64,000 bases of DNA from the NCBI GenBank assembly GCA_905221605.1, contig CAJNDS010000487.1, positions 1 to 64,000 on the forward strand. Direction: 5' to 3'. A program made the position numbers and the translations under genes. Source of the DNA: Symbiodinium natans. Lineage: Eukaryota; Sar; Dinophyceae; Suessiales; Symbiodiniaceae. The notes under the pieces are model-generated. The model was not told the origin of the DNA, made no database searches, and worked only from the letters and a program-made list of their open reading frames with translations. Shown here in pieces: positions 43,961-55,752 of the stretch (positions are counted from its first letter, which is position 1; each line of letters begins with the position of its first letter).

Positions 43961-44400
43961 CCCCCCGCCTTGGAAGGCGTGTTCTTGGCAGACACCGACG
44001 CGGAGGTCAGTGAGATCTCCTTTGGTGGCTCCTCGGAGGCCCTCATGAGAAGCCTCGCTGAACCCAAGCATTTTTTCTTCGGGGTCTCCACGGGTTCTGG
44101 AGGACAAAGTGGCCTCTCCCATGACTTGGGCGCCCGTGGCCCTGCCGGACCTGGGCTACTGGCAGGCAGTCGAGAAAGCAACTCCCAATCAGCGATTTTC
44201 ATGTTTGACGCTGATAATCACCCGCACTGCCAGGTCGAAATCAAGGCCATCCGCATTGGCGACAGGCTCGCGCTAACTTTGAAGGTCTCTGGAACTGGCC
44301 CGACACAAGTGAGCCCAAAGCTCGCTGAGCCCGTGGCACGAGGATCTTAGACTATTGCGCTGATGGCCAGTGCCGGGCAGTTGTAGACACCGGCCGGCAC
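43961..44400 (+). CDS. aspartic protease, C-terminal lobe exons
   Basis: GVFLADTDAEVSEISFGG (about 43978-44031) is the second-lobe strand of pepsin-like enzymes. After a frame change come MTWAPVALPDLGYWQ (about 44121-44165), a 68-base GC-AG intron (44166-44233), and VEIKAIRIGDRL. After a further break comes DYCADGQCRAVVDTG (44350-44394), carrying the second catalytic Asp. The YWQ|VEIKAIRIGD join is exact. The residue after DTG is Arg-His rather than the usual Thr/Ser, and the GDRL to DYCADGQC join does not keep phase, so this end may be eroded. The usual C-terminus was not found downstream. It matches in order and strand the exons at 23.1-26.4 kb. Confidence 0.65.
44166..44233 (+). other. inferred GC-AG intron in protease
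   Basis: Donor TGGCAG|GCAGTC, acceptor TGCCAG|GTCGAA. Splice gives GYWQVEIKAIRIGD. Confidence 0.7.
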
Positions 44401-47055
44401 CTCAGGCGAATGCCAGCCAGCCGATGCTGGTAGTACACGCAGCCGTTGGGCTGCCAGCTGTGAGGCACTTCGCTCCTCGCAGTTCCGGAAGACTTTGCAG
44501 AAGGCCTACAGGAGGCGGGGGCTTTGAAAGGAAGGTCACTCATGGATTGCCTGGTGGGCTGTATAGGCTCACGACCATCAAGGTCACAGGAGCTTCAGCG
44601 CCTCTCGCACCTGTTTGACCTTTGCTGTTCCGTACAGCAGCATCTCTCCACGAAAGTCGCGTTAGACGGCACCGCCTAGCGGACCATGGTGGGAGTTTGA
44701 AGACATTGGCGCCCCTTGCCACTGTCCAAACCGGAACCCCGAAGACGTCAGAAAATCTTTCGGAGAAAAAGGAAGAATTCAGGCATCCTTTTTTTTGGAT
44801 GCCAGAGACTCGTTCGTCCCCATTGAAACCCATGGGATCGCTGCAATGTCTCCGAAGCAGAGGCCCTCGAGCGTCGACTGGAAGATCCAGATCAAGGCCC
44901 CGACGGAGGCCATATCGAAATGTGTCTTGACAGGAGGGACGAGGGCAGCCTGTTTCGCGCAGCATGGCGCAGCAAAGCTTCGTAGTAGCAAATGTTACAG
45001 AGCAATGTTACTTTGCGTTGAGGCGCAGTGTGTCTTTTCATGCGCTGGTCGCAGCTAGAGCAAGCGTGTCCCGCCGCAATCTGCCGAGCCACCTGATGGT
45101 TTTGGGCCACGCGCTTCAACCCGAAGATCCCACGCAAGGCAGACTCTACCTTGAACCAAAGCTATAGCAGCTACATGCTACTAGACAGCGCCATGGAAGT
45201 TACCAGCATCGTGCACAGATTCAGGGTCGACCTCTCACCGAAGACCCCTCCGCTAGCGAACAGAGCATCCAACACATCGGGTCTCAGCCTTCTACGAGCC
45301 ATGACCGAGATCCTCAGCCCTGGCCTCAGCTTGAGCGGCAGTTCAGGGTGTGGAGTTTAGGCGGCATCGCCCCTTGAGGTGGCTTCGTGAAAGATGCCTT
45401 TCCGGAGCTCTTTGTGGAGGGCCAGGCCCCAGCAGTCCTGAAAGCTGCTTCAGCCCAGACGTGCGGCGGTCTCTAAGCTAAGCAAGCCTATACACCCCGA
45501 AGCCCCAGGAAGCCCCAGCAGCTGAAACACGGGCAGGTGGTTTCGGCTGAGCAGAACTTCCACCGAAGGTCCGATGGCCTCCGTGTTGCCTTGTTGGATC
45601 GCGATGCCTTTGGCCGTTCCACTTTCGCTTTGTCCTGTTTGGACGAGGCTCGCAGAGTACGAGATGAGCCGCAGCAGCACGTAGACGAGTTGAGGTCAGG
45701 GCTGTGTCCCTGAGAACACAGTGGTGCAAGCTGGCAGAGATTTTGATACAAGTGAATCAGCACTTACACTACAGTTAATCAAAGTTGACATGACCTGTAC
45801 AAATGGACCGAGCGCTTGAAGAGAGCCTTAAAAGGCGAGAGCAGTCAAACAGCGAGCAGCATCCCAGTGAGCGACTTTGAGAGAGACTTTTCAGACTGCA
45901 TCCCAAGGAACATCGAGCAGCAGAAGCTTTTCCGCGAGGCACTGCACAGCATGGAAGGGGTTGGGGGGAGGGGGGCGAAACAGAGGATGGCTTAGAGCCG
46001 GAGGCGACATTTCGTTCTGTCTCATCTGCGCAGCCCCCTCTCAGCTCTGGGCCCGAGGACTTGCGAGACTTGGTGGAGCTTACCGTCGGACGTCCTGGCC
46101 CTGGATATGGGCCCTGAGGGGGGGGGGGGGGAGGAGGGGGCACTTCTTAAGCGAAGCTCTCCTGTCAAGAATCTGCTCTTCAGCGTCGCTCCAAGGGATG
46201 GATGTTTATCATCTGGTCGGCGCTCTGCTCCTGGAGCACCCGTCTGAGTGTCTGAGGGTTGCACCTAAGGCTGAGGGTTTTTGAGTGCATTTGGCTTAGT
46301 AGGGTTCATCTTGCAGATAGTTTAGGTCCGGCCCCCTCCCAGTAACAGTTCAAAACTCCGTTTTGTATGTGACACACAGCCCATAAAAAGCACCAGAGAA
46401 TCCAAACTCATTTCAGGATGGAATGGGAGGTTTGGGCCGAAATCCATACTCAGTTTGGGGTGGGAAAGGGAGGAACAAAAACTAGTTTATGAATTATTTT
46501 CTGTTTGAGATGTGGGGGAAGGACCAGAAATCCAAACTAAATCCAGGTTGCTTGAGGAGAGAAAAAAATAGTTTGGGCACGAAGAACTCAGCAAGGGAGC
46601 AGGCTCGATGGGGATTAACCTGATGAGGGTGGGATGAGGTGAGCCTGCCAGGGAAAATCGATGGTTACCTCCCCAAGGTCCAAATGTGTAGCCTGGAGCT
46701 TTTAGGTTCAATGACGTGCGTGATCCCGTTGTTCCCGAAATACGCGCGCCGTATGCCGTACACCGTACACCGTAGGCCAAGCCCTTGTTCCGTGCCCAGG
46801 GCTTCATTACGAAGTGATCCGTCCAGTCTGCCCATTGCTGTTTAAAAGTGCTGCCTGTGAACACACGGGACACGTGTTGGCAGGCTAGCCCGCGGAGCTC
46901 AGCAACTCGTGTTGCTACCGTGGCTCCAGAGTGGTTCATCGCAGTTTGTTCTGAGGGACTTGGCATCCAGCCAAGTCCCTCAGTTCCTGGAAGCTGGAAC
47001 TAGAAACACGTCGCTGTTTTCCGTGGCGAAATTGGACGCGCCGCGGACGATTTTG
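44401..47055. other. no firmly supported gene
   Basis: A frame near 46040-46110 reads GPEDLRDLVELTVGRPGPGY, and one near 45800 reads MDRALEESLKRREQSN. Either could be an exon but neither matches a known domain. G tracts lie near 45958-45975 and 46118-46138. Confidence 0.35.
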
Positions 47056-47590
47056 AAAACATACGACCACAAAAAAAAGCACAAACATAGAAACACACAG
47101 CGCAAAAATAGCACCAGAAAGCACAAACATGAAAACACACAGGACAAAAAAAGCACCAGAAAAGCACAACAGACCACCACAAAAAAAAACCACAAACATG
47201 AAAACACACAGCACAAAAAAAGCACCAGAAAAGCAAAAAAAAAAAAGCACAAACACGTCAAAAAAAGCACCAGAAAAAGCACAAACACATCAGAATTTCC
47301 GAAAATTACGGCTGCTCGTGACCCGGCGCTTTGGTTTTTAATTCAAGAGAGCACAAAAAAAAAGCACAAACATGAAAACACACAGCACAAAAAAAGCACC
47401 AGAAAAGCACAAAAAAAACACAAACATAGAAACACACAGCGCAAAAATAGCACCAGAAAAGCACAAAAAAAAGCACAAACATGAAAACACACAGCACAAA
47501 AAAAGCACCAGAAAAGCACCAAAAAAAAAAAGAAGCACAAACGCGTCAAAAAAACCACAAACAAAGCACAAAAAACACCATTAAAACATG
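47056..47590. repeat. A-rich minisatellite, GCACAAACATGAAAACACAC unit
   Basis: Tandem units built from GCACAAACATGAAAACACAC, AGCACAAAAAAAGCACCAGA and AAAGCACAAAA, about 44 bp each, interrupted by unique sequence near 47290-47345. Lys/Thr/His or Phe/Cys/Val frames are repeat artefacts. Confidence 0.85.
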
Positions 47591-50500
47591 ATCATAAATT
47601 CAGAAACAGGAGGCAAAAGGCTTTCCCTTCTAATTCCTCTATGAGAGCCACCTGGCCCCCGGGTCCGAGGGTCCCAGCCTTGGCCTCAGACCTCCCGTGG
47701 TGGAGGCTCTTGGAGCTCTGTCTAATGGCCGGGCTTGAAACTTTCGCAATGTATACGGGCCCTCGAACTTTAGAAAAAACAAGCAATCGCGCGCACGCGC
47801 GTGCACGCGCGTGCCTTTCACCCCTCCGTGACCCTTGCCTTGCCTCTATATTGTCCAGGATTGTTCACGTTTGCTCAACATCGAAGTCTCATGTGCCTTG
47901 AGACATGGAATAATACGGCGTAGGCTTAGCAGCGTGAATGCTTTTGGCAATCGGGTTTGGTGGCAGGAGCCCGGCCTTGATTGAAGGGCTTAGGGATTCA
48001 GATGTTTGGGGTTTACGCCTGAGGTTTAGAGGTTTTGATACGGTTTTAGCTATTAGGGATGGGGGTTTGAAAGTCGGGGGTGTGAGCCATCACGGGCTAA
48101 GCCGTTGGCGCTTAGAGAGGTTTTTGAGTAGAGTTTGTTTAGGGCATAGGTTTTCCAGGATTGTTATTGCCTTGGGCCTCTTTAGACAGGACTCCTGTGA
48201 TGGTCATGGTCTTATGATCATATTTATCACGAACATGTTTCAGTTTCCTCGTGCTTTTTATTGTGGGTCTGTTTGTGCTCACTGTTACTGGGCGGGGGCC
48301 GGATCCAACAGATAGTGTTTGTTAGAGTCCTGGTCTTGTTCTTGCTGGTAGCCGGCCCGGCCGCGCGTGGTCCGTGCAAAGATGTCAGGTTTTGCATCCA
48401 CTTCTACTGCGAAAACCAGATGCTGGAGGTTCGCAGCCTCAGCTTGAACTGCCCATCGCACGTCACATGAGATGCTTGGGAGATGTTGCAGCAGATGGCA
48501 ACAAACTCCGCTCCTTCCAACCTTCCCGGCTCTTTTTTTTAAGCACGCGACACTTAAGGAAGCTGGGGAGAGCCAAACCAAAGCCTTCCTGGTAGCCCCT
48601 TGGCCGCCGGGTTGTGCAAGCAAGGGGCAGCGCCCTGCCATAAAGGGTTCTACTTCATGGTCTCCATGATGCAACCCATCTTCTGAGTCTGCGGATTGAA
48701 GCTCCCAGGTCTTCTTTCTCATCTCCAATCTCAGCCAGGGCCTTGCTGGAAGCCTCCAACTCTTTGTCGCCTTTTTTCTGGCCCTGCCTGTTCTTTCGGG
48801 TCCTTGCCCAGGCGCCTGCGGGTTCCTGATCTTCTCGGTGTCGAGGACTTGGAGGGCAACTCTGTGTGTCCAATGGAGCCGTCGGAGGGTACTTGAGAAA
48901 GCACTGGAGGTGGCTCTCCATGCACGCCTCGGTGGCCTCTCACTCCATCGGCCTTGCGCTCAGAGCTGTCAGCGCAGACCTTTGGGGGAAGCTTCGAAGC
49001 CTGGACTGAGGCGTGCGCCTGTTGACCAGCTTTGCGAGGCTCTCCATCCCCACGCGGAAAGAGTTGGAGGAGGCCGCTAGACATGTTGCAAGATACCTTC
49101 CCTTGCCGCCCTTTGCAAAGCCTTCAAAGAGACCAGTTTGGGGAACGGCGAAGTCGGCGAAGCCTCTGTCTCCAGCCTTGCGCCTTCTTCGGGCCAAGGT
49201 GGCGAAGGCTCCGCTGGTGCCAATGCCCGCAGCCCGGTGCGTAGCTTCCAGAGCAGTAGATGGCTGTTGGGAAAAAAAGCCCAAGCACTCTTCAGGTGCG
49301 CTTTGGGGGAAGCCTTGTTGCCTCAAATTGAGGGGATGCCCCTGTTGAGTCGAAGTACATACCTACTTTCAGTTCCTAAACGATCTAAAGGGGTACAGAG
49401 CTACACATGGAGCCGTTCTGGGAAGTTGCGTGAGGAATGCGCAGCATCCAATGTGTCGGGATGCCAACGGAGTCGCCTTTCTGTATCCCTACCCTCCGTT
49501 GATCTGCGGCCCGCTTTCAGCTGCAAGTCTCTCTCGCTTGTTGGACGCAACGTGGCAGCGTGGCTCCTCTTGTGCAAGAGACTCAGAGAGTGGCTGTTTC
49601 TAATCAGGATGGAGCGGTTCCGGCAACTTGGAAAGCGGCTCGGCCTTCATGAGGCCCCGATGGGTGCCCCAAAAGACTCGACGAGTCTGGTTCGAGTTTT
49701 TATTTCTTATTGGAACTGCCAAAAGGGTTACTCCCGCCAATGTTCGAAAATGTCCAACTAGCGATAGCCGCCGAGATGTCCTGCACGTCTCCGGCCTATG
49801 CCTGGTGCCAGGCCGAAGCTGGCGCATCCGAGGATGCGGAAGTTCGGGAGGCAGACGACAGAACTCTCTGCATCCGACGCTGGGGGAGGGGTTTTGATCC
49901 AGATGATGGCCCTTCCTCGCTTGTAGACGAGCTTCCTTATAGAAGCCCTCAATTAAGAGCCCAGAAGATCTTAGAGACCGGGGCTTTCCTGAGGCGTCGC
50001 AGGCTGCCGCAGAGGCTCTGCGCCAGGAGACCACGGACCTCGCCAGGCTCGGTTTCTAGGGCGACCGAAGGTCGGGAGGGGGGGAGGCGGAGGCTCATGG
50101 TCGTCGTAAATAGCCTATGTAGCCTATGCTTTTAGCCTCTGTTGGGCGGCATTTGCAACCCGACACTTGCAACTACATGCCAATGAGCCTTCAAGTGGGA
50201 GCAGAAAGCAGGAGAGGCCCCCGCGCAGTCTTCCCCTCTCCTTGGGTTTTTATTTGCTCAGGGCCGCTGCTGGTCTGGGGTCCGTGGCGCCACAGCCCGA
50301 GCATCCGGCTTCCATCGGCTTCCTCTGCTCAGAGGTCTTTATGTTCCCATGCCAAGGACGGAATTGGCAATCCAAGAGGGTGCCAAGGTGGTGCCTGCAC
50401 GTTTATGCCAACTAGGGCGCAGTAGGCAGCTCCAGGGTTCAACGGTTCACAACACGCTGCATCCGAAGCCTCTAAGAAGAGGCGGCGTAGCAACGTGCAG

Positions 50501-52780
50501 GCTTTGTCCGACAGGGAGTACCACTTTCGGCGATTCCTCAAGGAGCCAACTTGAGGGACTCATGTATCGAGTTGAACATATCCGTAAACGCTGCGCATCG
50601 GCCGTCTCGATCCAGCTTGGGTTGAGGGATGAAAGAGATTTGGGCTTGGAGCCGCCGTAGCCTGGACTTAGATATTGTTTCCATGCAGCGTTGGCATCGC
50701 AACCCCACACACGGCTGGGGATGAGGCGAAGCACCCGTGTCTTCTAGCCCCTTAAGAACAAAATTCTATAGGTGTCGTGTTTCTGGGATATCTGCTGTGC
50801 TGGAGGGAAGTTTGTTACCAGTAGGAGGTATTTGTGGGTCCCTGAGAAGTCCCACAGTCTAGCAAGTGCTTCGGGGGCTCTAGATATCCGACGAAGGTGC
50901 TTAGGGTGCCTTTTGGCGGCTCCTAAACACTTCCTGCATGTCCCGAGAGGGTGCAGAAGCATCTCGGGCTGTTGGGTGTGAGAGCACGGGACCTGGTAGC
51001 TTCGATTTTCCAGCACGTGAAATCTCGGTTCTCCCCGGGAACCTCTGGTGGCCGAGATGAAAAGAGTTCTCCTAGTTCTCAGGAGCAGCGGCGGTGGCTC
51101 TTCTACGATGCGTATGCAAGAGTCTGCATGGCCTTGGGCCGAGACCTCAAGATTCTACTACGGGCGGTGCTCACGGTGTGGGCTTGTCCAAGTGCGTGAT
51201 GCCACAGCTTCACATCAATCATCATGGACCACTCACTAATTCTCCCTGCGCTCTGATGGTTCGACGCGTCTCGCTCGACGCAAGCAACGCTCTGGCGAGC
51301 TGCTCGCGACAAGTTGGCAACGTGCTCTGCTGCAACTCCCAGGAATGAACCAGTTGCTCTGCGCGCTGTCATACTACATCGTGGGAGCCATCGCAGAGCA
51401 GGCCAGAAGCTCTTCAAGGTTCTGGCTTCGGAATGTCAGAACTAGGCTCGGGTTTGGGGAGGGGCCAGGTGTACAGAGCTTGCTTTGAGAGTTATTGGGT
51501 TTTCACGTACAGATACGACACGGCCCATGAAACCATGAACCAGGTGGGAAGCGTTCAAAAGTCCTCAATCATCGCTAGGTCACAACATGTCTACTTGCTT
51601 TGCTCACGCATCATTCAGGGACAAGGATCAGCGCATGTCGACTGCGAGTCAATAACGGCGTTTACAAGAGTCCATATTGTGGGCATAGCAACCAAATATA
51701 GGCATGTTGCAAGCAGATACCCTTGTATCTTTCCTTTCTCTCCATCAAGGATCAGAACGAACAAGGTAATCAGTGTGTATATGAATGTGTAGACTGCATA
51801 CAAGCCGAAGTCTCAACAAACGGGTATGACAATCGAACATCGCATTGAATTTTCTCTGCTGATGTGATAACTGATTGTATTGCAAATGATTTGTTGCGAA
51901 TGCGCTCATGAACACGTGGGGTCGTCTGTAAACACGTTGATCCTTCGGCAATTCAGAAAAAGTCATGTGCACTTACTAAATGAGGAAACCACACCCAAGA
52001 CCCTTAGTCTCCAAGCCCGACTGGATTGAGCAAAAGGTTTGAGGAAGCTTAGTGTGCCACTTCTCCTGTGCCGTGGCAGACTCCTTCTGGGGCGGCGCTG
52101 TCTCTGCTGGGCGTGCAGTGCTTGTCGCGACCTTACAGACCTGATGTGCCCAAGCGCGTTCGTGGAAACTGTGTTTCTTCACGCAAGTGTGCTGCCTTCC
52201 CTGAATAAACGGAGATCCATAGAAGCAGCATGCTACCGTAAGCCACTTGCAGTGACCTTCAGGGATGTTTTCCTAGCAGCAGCAAATCTTTCAATTCTCA
52301 GTTTTCAGCACAAAACTTCGGAATCCTTTCATAGCACACGATGTAGGGCCATCCCAAGCCCACAAAGACGATAAGAAACAGGAAGCCCAGCAGTGAGCTT
52401 TCCAATCAGCCACCGTCTCACTCAGTATGCGGCTCTCAAGAGCTTAAACTTCCTCAGGGCCCTGCTGCTTCTGCGACTGGATGTCGCTGAAGGCAGGGCT
52501 CATATGCAGAGAGCAGCCACATGGTGAGCAGCCTCCGAAGACCTCAGCGTCTTGGACTGTGGAGTCGTCTGGGTAGGGGTTAGGGGGGGAAGCGCCGGAC
52601 GAGGTGTGCAACAGTGGAGCGGCATCATCGCTGTGCCCATACCCTGGAGTCGAAGTCTGGTGGTGGCGACACCCAGGACAACTGCAGGGAAGCACTGTTG
52701 AACTGAGTCTGCGTCGGCCGAGGCTAGTTTGCATGACCTTCCCGCCCATGTACATGGGCACCTCGGATCTACAAAAACAT
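47591..52780. other. degenerate sequence, no firm gene
   Basis: An alternating CGCGCACGCGCGTGCACGCG run (about 47787-47812) is Z-DNA-prone. TTAGGGTTT-like runs occur near 47990-48160. A PPR-like scrap, HLQPDTCNYMPM, is near 50152-50187. A minus-strand frame at 48655-48921 (ELEASSKALAEIGDEKEDLG) is coiled-coil-like but unsupported. No complete gene. Confidence 0.35.
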
Positions 52781-52782
52781 AG

Positions 52783-52870
52783 CTGGGACCCTCTTTACCT
52801 ACAGCTTTATGGGTTATACCCTACTAATTAAGGGTAGTTACGACTAAGCTGTAGGTAAATAGAGTCCCAG
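52783..52870. mobile_element. 88-bp hairpin, MITE-like
   Basis: Left arm CTGGGACCCTCTTTACCTAC plus AGCTT (52783-52807) pairs with 52846-52870, 23 of 25 bases. The 38-base loop has its own weak inverted repeat (CCCTACTAATTAAGGGTAG). Non-coding. Confidence 0.65.
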
Positions 52871-55436
52871 GTAAAGCTTGTGCTGGTTCCGTGTTGAGGG
52901 TTTAGGGCTCTCGGACTTCGACTTCGCGTGCGGAATTGGGGTCCAAGGTCTGCGGGGTGAAGCGATGCTTTGGACTTTTCAGGGTCTGAAAAGTCTGCAT
53001 AGACCGAACCACCTCAAGCTTACGACATCTTCCCTTAACAACCCGTTCAAGCGACCACGTTGCCTTTTCCCTTTGCGTCACGTATCTTCACGTTTCTAGA
53101 CATGCTTAGACTCATATACTATAGATATGGGGTCCAGTATTTAACCTGGGTAGGATCGGTAAACAGCTGCACCTGGCCTGAAGGTGTGTTGATCCACTGG
53201 GTGGATCCCACGTCGGTGTGGCGCCTGGTGGTAGCTAACAGGAGTTCTCTTTCAGAAGTCTCTCTTCCAGAAGTGCAAGAGTTGCCCTTCAATAATATAG
53301 TGCCTACTCCACCATAGATCACACTTCCTGGGGCCCCGTCATAAGTTTAATGGTCGATCCTTAAACAAGGTTGCAGACGTCAGGTCAGGACCGTCGAGTT
53401 TCTGGCGCTCCCTGCCTTCGTGCTGCACAGCGTCGGCTGCCCAGCTGCGTCTGCGTGGTCGTATGGGCCGTCAGCACAGTCCCACTACTCGTACTTGCTT
53501 CAGAACCGCTCCAAGAAATGAAAATACGATTCCTTATCAGGGCACTATAGGGCTTGTTATTCTCGTTTTTTTTTTGGAGGGGAGAGGGCGTCGTCTTACG
53601 CAAATAGTAGAGTCATGCTTCCATCCTGACACAACTGCCAGATGTGGATGCTGCTTATCGCGGCCTATCTTGTGCCACAAAACTCAGAGGAGGCTGGATA
53701 CCAAGCACTAGAGTCCAAAGTCATGCCAAGTCCCAATTCACCTGTTCAGCTGGTGCTTTCCATAAGGGCTTGCCGAAGCAGCTTCGAACCGTGCTCTACC
53801 TCGATGTGCTGCACCTGGATCAGACCGCCTGAGTCTGAGAAGTTGCATATGGGAAAATGCTTCAAGATGTGTGTTGTTGGTGTTGCGATTGACGGATTCT
53901 TCTCCCTGCGCCGTGGACTCTAAGGACATGGCCGATGAGCGAGCGGCGCAGCAGCAAAAGGCTGGGAGAGAAAAGCGCCCCCCCCCCCTCCCCCGCCTTC
54001 GGGCCCCCTTCCCCGAGTTCGCCCTGCTCTCGGCTGAAGCGAGGACAGCCTGGCCGGACTCCAGGAAGCCAAGACGAGCTTGCAGCAGGCACATCGTTGA
54101 CCCTGTCACAGAGCCGCAGGGAACTAGGGGGCCTCGACAGCTGCATCTCGCTTTTCAGTTCAAACAGAACTGAATATCTTCAATCTTAGAAGTTAGAAGT
54201 GTCTGAAGCGCACCAAGATCCAGCGTGCGCTTGCGTCCGAGTCGGAACCGGGTGGGGAGGAGGGGGGTTGGGGGGGGGGAGAGGGCTTGTGCAAAGGTCG
54301 AAGCAGAAAATTGCCGAACTACGCTCAGTATGCGACGGCGTGTGCACAGTGTATGTTCAGTGTTCCGGACATGGCAGGTCGGTTGCAATAGCAGGGCTTG
54401 GAGCACTAATGCGCACGCGCCTCGCGTGTAGAACACATGCAGATGTGGGGAACCCGAAGTGTTGGAAGACCTCCACGCGTCTTGTTCCAGTCGCTGGGTG
54501 TCAAGTGCACCCCGGGATTGCTCAATGGTTAGGTTAGATATCATCCGTCAGAAACATCGGTCGCCCGTTTACAAGGGCAAACCTTCCTGTCAAAGACTGC
54601 AGAGTCTCCAGGAGGTCTACAAAACTGGTAGTGGCCGTGCTTGCCGCACACTTGCTCGCTGGGCAGGCGATGCGCGCAGTCTTGGAGGAGGAGGCGCGAT
54701 TTGAGAAGCCAGCGAATCCATCCCAGGCTTCTTCACTACGAAGAATTTTAGGATCTTTTTGAATTCGAAGTGATCTGTCATATCCCTAAAGAATTCCTAC
54801 GAAGCCCAGCAGCTCCCCTCCATTACGATGCTGTGTAGGATGGGGTGTCCCTCCTTTTGTCGGCGCAAGGCCTCGGAGGGAACGACCTCCGCCTCCCGCA
54901 GGGCCAGCACCGATCTCTTGGAGTTGGAGGCCCCAGCACATCAAAAATGTCGAGAGCTAACATCGGGCTGCTCCGAGGTCTGAGAGCATGTTGCAGCATG
55001 TTTGCCTTTGTTTGGGGGGGGTTCTTCCTTGAATGTGTGTGGGGCCTTTAATCTTGGAGCGCCGTGGATCCACGCGTTGTAGGGGGCCAGGAGCTTTCAT
55101 CCTGCACGAGACGCAGAACAGGGGTGACCTTTGTTGACTGGCGACTATGAGACATGACAAGTGTGCGTTTCAACAACTCACCAGAGCCTCTGGATCTGTG
55201 GAAGCCGTCTCGGATCACGACTAACACACCAAACGCATCCCGGAACACGAGTTAAACGATGTTGAAAGACGAACGCAAGATTCACTTGATTGGACCTGGA
55301 CTCGACGAGGTTGCGGTGAGGGTGCAGAGGGGTTTTGGCCCGTGGTCCGAGTTGGGATTTGTGGCTCCACCCCTAAATGGCGCAGCCAGCAGATGAAGCC
55401 AAGCACAAGCCTAGGTAACCGAGCGCACAAATACAA
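52871..55436. other. no supported gene
   Basis: Short frames on both strands without motifs. Confidence 0.3.
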
Positions 55437-55524
55437 GTTGGGATGTTCCCCCTCATACCAACAGTCCTTAATTGGGATTACAGTACCCCCTATAATCCCT
55501 ATTAAGGACCGTACCATCCCAACC
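55437..55524. mobile_element. nested hairpin, MITE-like
   Basis: Outer arms TTGGGATG/CATCCCAA and inner arms AGTCCTTAATTGGGATTA (55463-55480) against TAATCCCTATTAAGGACC (55493-55510), about 16 of 18 paired. Confidence 0.5.
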
Positions 55525-55697
55525 TCCCAGCAAGACGAAACGAATGGTCAGGCCCGGCTTCAGGCAGAGGTCGCCGAGGCCCGGCTTTTGGACCTCACAG
55601 CGCCCGGGACCCAAGATGTCCATGCCGAGAGGCGCTGGCTTGCTGGCTCTCAGTGGGGAATGAGGGAGTGAGGTACCCCTATAGAACCGCTTTGAAG

Positions 55698-55752
55698 GGT
55701 ATGTATATTATATATAAATATATATTATGTATATATATATATATATATATAT
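55698..55752. repeat. AT microsatellite
   Basis: GTATATTATATATAAATATA followed by (AT)n. Confidence 0.85.

Noticed and set aside
46936-47584. Phe/Cys/Val-rich or Lys/Thr/His-rich frames
   Set aside because: Products of the A-rich minisatellite.
48655-48921. Minus-strand coiled-coil protein
   Set aside because: Short, single frame, no splice or domain support, and opposite to every supported gene; kept only as a note.
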